Positions 7,587-12,055 of a stretch of 12,055 nt of DNA are shown here, piece after piece. Origin of the DNA: CBDUQN01 sp965369375 (lineage in GTDB: Bacteria > Krumholzibacteriota > Krumholzibacteriia > Krumholzibacteriales > Krumholzibacteriaceae); assembly GCA_965369375.1 (NCBI GenBank), contig CBDUQN010000092.1:1-12055 (forward strand). Reading direction: 5' to 3'. The position numbers were made by a program, and so were the translations under genes. The first letter of the stretch is position 1, and the number at the start of each line of letters is the position of its first letter. The notes below the pieces were generated by a model, which saw only the letters and a list, made by a program, of their open reading frames with translations, ran no database searches and was not told where the DNA came from.

Positions 7587-8591
7587 CTAGGCGGCTTGCC
7601 TGCTCACCTCCTCGACCTTTTTTGTTGCGTCGATAAAATCCCGGCAGGTCTCGAAAGCCCGCTTTACATCCTCCTCGGACGGCTCGAGGGCCGCAAACTT
7701 GACGAGATCGCAGTGATGCAGAAACTCCTCGATGATCCTTTTGCGTTCGTCGTCGACAGGCAGGCCCGTCTTTGCTTCGATGAGGAATTCTTCCGTCGTT
7801 CGCTCCGGAGCCCTGAGGCTGAAACGATTTTCTATATAGAGCCGCAGAATATCGGAAATCACCACGGTGAACTCACGGTATCGTTTTTCGGTAAGCAATC
7901 CGCTTTCGAGAAGATTCTCGAGCTGCATGAACGCCAGTTCGTGCGGCGAGAGCTCCGGCGCCTCCCCACGCTTTTTCCTTCGGCGCCGCAGAAAAAGTAC
8001 GGCCAGTGCGGCAACGAGAATAACGGCGCCGGCGATAATCAACGCGGGATACGGGTTTCCGGGGAACGAGACGGGACCGGCGATATCCCTGATCTCGAGC
8101 GCAGCCTGATCAGCGGGAAGAATCGAATTAACGGCGACCTTTATCGTATCACTCTCGAGCTTGTGCATCAGCGTGTCTCCCTCTTTCCAGAAGGAGAGGG
8201 TCATCGGCGGAATCCGGTACTCTCCCGAAAGGAACGGTGAGAGCTCGTAAATGCGCCTCGTAACAATGACACCATCGCTGTCGAGCTCCGGCTTCGGTGT
8301 CGTATAGTCTACGATGCCGAATTGTTCGAGCTTCTCCCCGAAGCGCGGGAGCTCGACACGATACCCCTCACGTGAGCGCGCTTCGAGGAGCATCGTGACA
8401 TGGTCCGCGATCGTCACCTCCTTGCGGCTTACCGCCACGCGGAAACTGACGGGCCCGCGGTCGAATATGCGGTCTATCTCGTACGATGTTTGCGCTTGCA
8501 TCTCGCCGCTCTTATCAGCGCACGCGAGCGCGAGAAACGAGCACAGAAGGGCGGCGCGTATCAGTTTCTTCTTGGATATAAAAACTGTCAT
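7587..8591 (-). CDS. Short BatD-like / DUF4381-type membrane protein
   Basis: 334 aa. N-terminal signal sequence (basic KKKLIR, hydrophobic about 11-24), one beta-rich extracytoplasmic domain (about 45-155, with VSRKEVTIADHVTMLLEA resembling the Ig-like repeats of BatD), one membrane helix (about 182-201), RRRRKKR, and a helical cytoplasmic domain (about 212-325, ISDILRLYIENRF and TTEEFL). That layout and the helical motifs resemble the DUF4381-type protein often found between DUF58 and BatA. C24 in LALAC is a poor lipobox match, so lipidation is possible but not supported strongly. The ATG is 12 nt after the upstream stop with GCGGGA as its RBS. It is effectively a one-domain relative of BatD. 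Confidence 0.8.
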   Translation of the reverse strand: MTVFISKKKLIRAALLCSFLALACADKSGEMQAQTSYEIDRIFDRGPVSFRVAVSRKEVTIADHVTMLLEARSREGYRVELPRFGEKLEQFGIVDYTTPKPELDSDGVIVTRRIYELSPFLSGEYRIPPMTLSFWKEGDTLMHKLESDTIKVAVNSILPADQAALEIRDIAGPVSFPGNPYPALIIAGAVILVAALAVLFLRRRRKKRGEAPELSPHELAFMQLENLLESGLLTEKRYREFTVVISDILRLYIENRFSLRAPERTTEEFLIEAKTGLPVDDERKRIIEEFLHHCDLVKFAALEPSEEDVKRAFETCRDFIDATKKVEEVSRQAA

Positions 8592-8603
8592 GGCATATCC
8601 CGC

Positions 8604-9647
8604 TCACTGGAGCTTCGAGCGGTGGATCACCACGTCGTAGTGATCCATCAGCTCGTCGAGCACGCGCCGCTGTATCTCCATCTCCTTCTGCGACCGCACG
8701 GCCATATACACCTGCTCCTTGACCTCTTCGAACGGCCTCTGCGCATCCCCCTCCTTGTATTCTTCGAGGTGCGAGGCGTAGTAGCTCTGAAGTTCGTCAG
8801 GCGTGACCTGGATGCTCGACGCGTATTGCCGCTCGAGGTATTTCTGCGCAAGAAGCCTCCGCTCGATGGTGCGTGTGAGTTTGCGTATCTCGGGATCTTC
8901 GTAGAACTTCTCCTCGGCCGCCTTGCGGTAGAGCAGCTCTTCGGCGATAAAGCGCTCGAGCCACATAGCCTTGCCCCCCTGACTGAGAACCTCTTCGAGT
9001 ATCCGTTTCTTCTGCTGACGCCGTTCCTCGGGGCTAAAACCGCCGGCCAGCTGGGTGAGCTGGGCGTCGATCTCTCCCTCGATCATCGCATCGAGCTCGG
9101 CGTCGGTGATCTTCCAGGGACCGATCTCGGCGACAACGCCTGCTCCCGTCGTATCACCGGGTGCGTAGGCGGTCCGCTCCTCGAGCTCGTGTCTCACCGC
9201 GGCATACTTGCCCAGGCTCTCGAGGCATTCGACGGTCCTCCGTGAAATCTCAGCCTCGATGTCCCCCAGCCGCGCGAGACTCTCCGAACGGTAATACGCT
9301 TCGAGTGCCCGCTCGTATTCTCCAGCCTCCTGGTGGCTCTTGCCTATCCGGTACCAGACCCGCGCCCTCTCGTTGACGTCCGGGCGGGCGGTATCGAGGT
9401 AGTTGATCCACGCCCGCGATGCGGCACGCGGGAGGTTTTGCTTTTCGAGTTTCAGAGCAAGCTCCTGCAGCTTCTCCGAGGAAACTCCCGCATCCATCGA
9501 TCCCTTCATCCCGCCCCCCTTGAGAAGAAACAGGAGATTCGCAATCGCTACGACGAGAATCAAGCATAGCAGGATCGGAATGGCCCTGCTCGACGATTTC
9601 TTCTTGGGCAGCTGCTCCTTGAGGCTCACTCTCAACTCCTCTGACAT
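8604..9647 (-). CDS. Membrane-anchored TPR and SurA-N-like chaperone protein, no parvulin domain
   Basis: 347 aa. A short cytoplasmic tail with KKK is followed by one membrane helix (about 22-43), TPR-like helices (about 58-155, clearest at ARVWYRIGKSHQEAGEYERALEAYYR), then a helical region like the N-terminal chaperone domain of SurA/PpiC-type proteins (about 174-285: GPWKITDAELDAMIEGEI, FIAEELLYRKAAEE, VTPDELQSYYASHLEEY). Where a parvulin PPIase domain normally follows, the chain passes straight to the C-terminal helix (RPFEEVKEQVYMAVRSQ, ending VVIHRSKLQ). It is likely a periplasmic, inner-membrane-tethered holdase or assembly factor for Bat proteins; that role is inference. The start at 9647 is preferred over the ATG at 9671 because AAGGAGGGG precedes it. 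It is not part of the canonical Bat set known to me. Confidence 0.72.
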   Translation of the reverse strand: MSEELRVSLKEQLPKKKSSSRAIPILLCLILVVAIANLLFLLKGGGMKGSMDAGVSSEKLQELALKLEKQNLPRAASRAWINYLDTARPDVNERARVWYRIGKSHQEAGEYERALEAYYRSESLARLGDIEAEISRRTVECLESLGKYAAVRHELEERTAYAPGDTTGAGVVAEIGPWKITDAELDAMIEGEIDAQLTQLAGGFSPEERRQQKKRILEEVLSQGGKAMWLERFIAEELLYRKAAEEKFYEDPEIRKLTRTIERRLLAQKYLERQYASSIQVTPDELQSYYASHLEEYKEGDAQRPFEEVKEQVYMAVRSQKEMEIQRRVLDELMDHYDVVIHRSKLQ

Positions 9648-9652
9648 ATTTG

Positions 9653-9662
9653 CCCCCTCCTT
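9653..9662 (-). promoter_or_regulatory. Strong ribosome binding site deciding the TPR/SurA-like start
   Basis: Minus-strand AAGGAGGGGG lies about 5-8 nt before the ATG at 9647 and inside the longer frame from 9671. This favours the ATG at 9647 and drops eight residues (MPAKEGAN). Confidence 0.75.
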
Positions 9663-9712
9663 AGCGGGCACGACCGGAATATGGTTCTACATTCCCCTTA
9701 ATACCGTTTCGG

Positions 9713-9764
9713 GCGCGCAGAACATCAATGCCGCCAATCTCGCGCACGGAAAATCAATGCCGCC
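9713..9764. repeat. Imperfect 23-nt direct repeat, 29-nt period, spanning the DUF58 stop
   Basis: Copies at 9713-9735 and 9742-9764 agree at 20 of 23 positions; both end in atcaatgccgcc on the plus strand. The second copy contains the final codons and TGA of the DUF58 gene; the first is the non-coding echo 29 nt downstream in transcription. The rest of the 106-bp gap shows no gene. Confidence 0.75.
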
Positions 9765-10629
9765 TCTCCCTCATGCGGAAAAATTGAACAAGTTTCGGTA
9801 TGTAATCCCGGTCTGTCATGATCTCTATCTGATCGACATCCATCGATGCGAAGAGCCGGCGGAAGCGCTCCGATTGCTCGTGCCCGAGCCGCTCGTAGCT
9901 CTTCCTGATGGTTGCACTTCCCGTATCGATCAGCACGATCTCGCCCGTTTCCGCATCCTCGAGCTCGAGCAGCCCCACGTTCGGCATGGCCACTTCCCGC
10001 GGATCGGTAATCGTAACGGCCACGAGATCGTGACGCTTCGCAATCACACGCATCGGTTTCTCGAAGCCTTCCGCCTGAAAATCCGAAACTAGAAACACTA
10101 CGGACCGTTTCGTCGTCACCTTGCCGAGGTAATCGAGGGCGCCGGCGATATCCGTTTTCGCCTGCCGCGGTTTGAAGTTGAGAAGCTCGCGGATAACGCG
10201 CAGGACGTGCGTTGTTCCCTTCTTCGGCGGAATGAACATCTCCACCTGATCGGTAAAGACGATGAGCCCGACCTTGTCGTTGTTCTTCACGGCCGAAAAG
10301 GCAAGGAGGGCGCAGAATTCGGCCGCGACCTCATTCTTGAGCTTCTGCACGCTGCCAAAAGCGCCGGAGGCTGAGAGATCGACGAGAAAGATCACGGTGA
10401 GCTCGCGTTCCTCGACGAAACGTTTCACATACGGATGCCCGGTGCGCGCCGTAACGTTCCAGTCGATCGTCCTGATATCGTCCCCCGGAATGTACTCGCG
10501 CACCTCGTCGAACTCCATGCCGCGGCCCTTGAAGACACTCGAATACTCGCCGGCGAGGACGTCGTTGATCACTTTCCTCGTTGTTATCTGGAGGATCCGG
10601 ATTTTTCTTGCGAGTTCTTCGGTTATCAT
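9754..10629 (-). CDS. DUF58 protein (VWA-like partner of MoxR)
   Basis: 291 aa, soluble, with no membrane helix. The family core is plain: GRGMEFDEVREYIPGDDIRTIDW (about 35-57), NVTARTGHPYVKRFVEERE (58-76), then a VWA-like fold with D84-S86-S88 (DLSAS), T159 (KTDIAGAL) and D183 (VSDF). The MIDAS pattern is therefore complete. DUF58 genes sit directly beside moxR in most MoxR clusters and are thought to be cytoplasmic partners or targets of the ATPase. It is 78 bp after moxR. The ATG at 10629 has GAGGG about 10 nt upstream. A small duplication covers its stop codon. The molecular function of the family is not established. Confidence 0.93.
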   Translation of the reverse strand: MITEELARKIRILQITTRKVINDVLAGEYSSVFKGRGMEFDEVREYIPGDDIRTIDWNVTARTGHPYVKRFVEERELTVIFLVDLSASGAFGSVQKLKNEVAAEFCALLAFSAVKNNDKVGLIVFTDQVEMFIPPKKGTTHVLRVIRELLNFKPRQAKTDIAGALDYLGKVTTKRSVVFLVSDFQAEGFEKPMRVIAKRHDLVAVTITDPREVAMPNVGLLELEDAETGEIVLIDTGSATIRKSYERLGHEQSERFRRLFASMDVDQIEIMTDRDYIPKLVQFFRMRERRH

Positions 10630-10707
10630 GTCACGTGGTCCCTCGCATTACAGGTTCACCGCGTCACCTTGGGGCTTCGATGGAACGGATTGAAGATGGC
10701 ACCCGGA

Positions 10708-11697
10708 TCAAGGCACCGCGACGTTATCGAAGATCGCCCCGACGACATCCTCGGAAGTCTTCTCCTCCGCCTCGGCCTCGTAGGTGATGATGACGCGGTG
10801 CCGCAAGACATCCATCCCGATCGACTTCACATCCTGCGGCGTCACATAACCGCGCCCCTGCAGAAGGGCGTGGGCCCGTGATGCCATGGTGAGGTATATC
10901 GTCGCCCGCGGTGAGGCGCCGTACTGAATGAGGTTGCCGACGTCGAGACCATACTCCTTGGGTGTTCGCGTCGCCTGTACAATATTGATAATATAATCCT
11001 CGACCTTCTCGTCCATGTAGATCTCGTCGGTGAGCCCGCGAAGGCGCAGGATATCCTTCGGCTCGATGACCGCCTCGATATCTATCGCCGGATGGGAGCT
11101 CGCCATACGCTGGAGGATCTTCTTCTCCTCTTCCTTGCTCGGATAGGTGATCTTGAGCTTGAGCATGAACCGGTCGACCTGAGCTTCGGGAAGCGGGTAG
11201 GTGCCCTCCTGCTCGATCGGATTCTGTGTCGCGAGGACCATGAACGGCTCGTCGAGGCTGTGGGTCTCGCTGCCGATCGTCACCTGGCGTTCCTGCATCG
11301 CTTCGAGCAGAGCGCTCTGGACCTTCGCCGGGGCCCGGTTGATCTCGTCTGCGAGAATGATATTCGCGAAGATCGGCCCCTTCTTCGTCGTGAACTCCCC
11401 CGAGCTCGGATTGTAGATCAGTGTGCCGATCAGGTCGGCCGGCAGGAGATCGGGCGTGAATTGGATCCGCTGAAACGATGCCTGCACCGTCTGCGCGAGT
11501 GTCGTGACCGAGAGGGTCTTGGCGAGCCCCGGCACACCCTCGATCAAAACATGGTTGTTGCAGAGCAGGCCGATCAGCAACCGCTCGATCAGATATTCCT
11601 GCCCGACGATTATCTTCTTGATCTCACCTCGTACGCGCCCCAGGACCTCGCTCTCCCGCTGAACCTTCTCGCCTATCTGTTTTACATCAATAGCCAT
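10708..11697 (-). CDS. moxR: MoxR-family AAA+ ATPase
   Basis: 329 aa. Walker A is in the MoxR form GVPGLAKT (residues 54-61), Walker B is IILADEIN (113-120), sensor 1 is N159 in LATQNPIEQEGTYPLPEAQ, and the sensor 2 Arg is R264 in GASPRA. The helical lid follows (about 185-320). All catalytic elements are intact and the length is normal. MoxR proteins form hexameric chaperone-like ATPases that act on VWA proteins (the RavA-ViaA and CbbQ-CbbO pairs are known examples). First gene of the cluster, cytoplasmic. The ATG at 11697 follows AAGGAGAGG at 9 nt. A promoter candidate lies about 120 bp upstream. Confidence 0.96.
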   Translation of the reverse strand: MAIDVKQIGEKVQRESEVLGRVRGEIKKIIVGQEYLIERLLIGLLCNNHVLIEGVPGLAKTLSVTTLAQTVQASFQRIQFTPDLLPADLIGTLIYNPSSGEFTTKKGPIFANIILADEINRAPAKVQSALLEAMQERQVTIGSETHSLDEPFMVLATQNPIEQEGTYPLPEAQVDRFMLKLKITYPSKEEEKKILQRMASSHPAIDIEAVIEPKDILRLRGLTDEIYMDEKVEDYIINIVQATRTPKEYGLDVGNLIQYGASPRATIYLTMASRAHALLQGRGYVTPQDVKSIGMDVLRHRVIITYEAEAEEKTSEDVVGAIFDNVAVP

Positions 11698-11706
11698 TTC
11701 CCTGAA

Positions 11707-11714
11707 CCTCTCCT
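11707..11714 (-). promoter_or_regulatory. Ribosome binding site of moxR
   Basis: Minus-strand AGGAGAGG ends 9 nt before the moxR ATG and fixes that start. Confidence 0.75.
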
Positions 11715-11784
11715 TTTTGTTACGTCATTCATGCGACAAACTTCCACGTGTACAATACCTTACGTGATTCGTGATTGATTAGTT

Positions 11785-11808
11785 ACACGCCCCGCCGGCG
11801 GGGTGTGT
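11785..11808. repeat. GC-rich hairpin, candidate IS200/IS605 right-end structure
   Basis: Two 12-nt arms, ACACGCCCCGCC and GGCGGGGTGTGT, are complementary except for one G-T pair. No T-run follows on either strand, so a Rho-independent terminator is unlikely. On the minus strand the foot is followed by AACTAA then TCAA (11778-11775), ending 10 nt from the hairpin. That resembles the right-end hairpin plus TCAA cleavage site described for IS608-type elements. It lies downstream of the transposase stop in the right orientation. It could instead be a 5'-UTR stem of the moxR transcript. Confidence 0.5.
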
Positions 11809-11817
11809 CGATTTATG

Positions 11818-11846
11818 ACAATAATAAAATCCAAGCACCTTTTCAA
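11818..11846 (-). promoter_or_regulatory. Candidate sigma70-like promoter reading into moxR
   Basis: On the minus strand TTGAAA (11846-11841, 5 of 6 to the -35) is separated by exactly 17 nt from TATTGT (11823-11818, 4 of 6 to the -10). Transcription would start near 11811, so the GC-rich hairpin would form at the very 5' end of the message. No better pair was seen nearer moxR. If the hairpin is an IS end, this promoter is inside the element. Confidence 0.4.
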
Positions 11847-11872
11847 GACCGAAGCGGCGGCGCCCAGATTCT

Positions 11873-11888
11873 TTATAACCGGTTATAA
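11873..11888. repeat. Perfect 16-bp palindrome TTATAACCGGTTATAA
   Basis: A perfect inverted repeat of two 8-nt arms without spacer lies between the transposase stop and the moxR promoter candidate, about 27 bp upstream of its -35. The symmetry suits a dimeric regulator's operator or a small element-associated structure; which one cannot be told here. Confidence 0.5.
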
Positions 11889-11930
11889 TTGGAAAAGTTC
11901 CGGAATAGTAAACAACTTACATCCGTGGCA

Positions 11931-12055
11931 TTAATCAAATGCAAGCTTCGCTTTTCCCAAGTCTTCTTTCTCCTGATACCTCACATACCGCCTTATCGTC
12001 TTCTCGTCCAAGCACGCTGTGCTCACGAAATATCCGGCCGACCATATCCCTCCTC
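11931..12055 (-). CDS. tnpA: IS200/IS605-family Y1 transposase TnpA, C-terminal part
   Basis: The last 40 or so residues of a single-strand-DNA Y1 transposase are visible; the 5' part is outside the window. The frame reads IWSAGYFVSTACLDEKTIRRY, then VRYQEKE and ends KLAFD with TAA at 11933-11931. GYFVST and the helix with YVRYQ are typical for IS200-like TnpA; the Tyr coded at 11987-11985 with Gln four residues on fits the catalytic Tyr/Gln pair of the family. It is transcribed toward moxR. Whether the 5' part is intact cannot be seen. The family's REP-associated (RAYT) relatives are an alternative. Confidence 0.85.
   Translation of the reverse strand, partial: GGIWSAGYFVSTACLDEKTIRRYVRYQEKEDLGKAKLAFD

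Larger units (their letters stand above)
11776..11930 (-). mobile_element. Putative right-end segment of an IS200/IS605-type element
   Basis: The stretch between the transposase stop and the TCAA after the GC-rich hairpin would be the element's right end if the hairpin is its terminal structure. It holds no coding frame of note and no tnpB. The left end lies outside the window, so the boundary is inferred from the hairpin and the TCAA alone. Confidence 0.35.

Noticed and set aside
9648..9671. Upstream ATG giving eight extra residues to the TPR/SurA-like protein
   Set aside because: The strong AAGGAGGGG lies between this ATG and the one at 9647, which marks the latter as the start.
10630..10707. 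Possible small gene between moxR and the DUF58 gene
   Set aside because: The only ATG frames in the 78 bp end after a few codons, and no hairpin or promoter is evident.
11785..11808. GC-rich hairpin as a Rho-independent terminator
   Set aside because: No run of T follows the stem on either strand, so an element end or 5'-UTR stem fits better.
1..12055. CRISPR arrays, tRNA or rRNA genes, phage or defence modules
   Set aside because: No regularly spaced repeats, cloverleaf-like segments or matching protein families were seen; apart from the transposase end, the genes belong to the Bat/MoxR cluster and its peptidase neighbour.

Overview
The window carries one long minus-strand gene cluster, read from high to low coordinates. 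It is a MoxR/Bat ('Bacteroides aerotolerance') operon of the kind known from Bacteroidetes, spirochaetes and other Gram-negative lineages. Signal peptides, periplasmic domains and a SurA-like chaperone module imply a diderm bacterium. The base composition looks moderately GC-rich, and the gene set would fit a lineage near the FCB group or an uncultured relative. I cannot name a species from the sequence.

Layout in transcription order: the C-terminal end of an IS200/IS605-family Y1 transposase at the right window edge (11931-12055); a 233-bp non-coding stretch with a 16-bp palindrome, a sigma70-like promoter candidate and a GC-rich hairpin; moxR AAA+ ATPase (10708-11697); DUF58 protein (9754-10629); a membrane-anchored TPR plus SurA-N-like protein (8604-9647); a short BatD-like/DUF4381-type protein (7587-8591); batA (6500-7561); a possible 33-codon ORF filling the batA-batB gap (6402-6503); batB (5383-6399); batC (4228-5376); batD (2360-4222); batE (1527-2363); and a secreted bleomycin-hydrolase-like C1 cysteine peptidase (8-1417). 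The last gene sits behind a 109-bp gap and may have its own promoter.

How the genes probably fit together: MoxR ATPases work with VWA-domain partners. Here three proteins (DUF58, BatA, BatB) have a complete visible MIDAS metal-site signature. BatA and BatB are membrane-anchored with the VWA domain placed between membrane segments. BatC and BatE carry TPRs, and the BatD-type proteins contribute large beta-rich extracytoplasmic domains plus a helical cytoplasmic tail. The whole looks like an envelope-spanning complex remodelled by MoxR. Its biochemical task is not settled for the family, and this sequence does not settle it.

The most unusual points are the TPR/SurA-N chaperone-like protein without a parvulin domain inside the operon, the translationally coupled small ORF with an 11-codon degenerate repeat between batA and batB, and the putative IS200-type right end lying directly upstream of moxR with an outward-facing promoter candidate. 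The rest is a well-ordered, apparently intact Bat operon.
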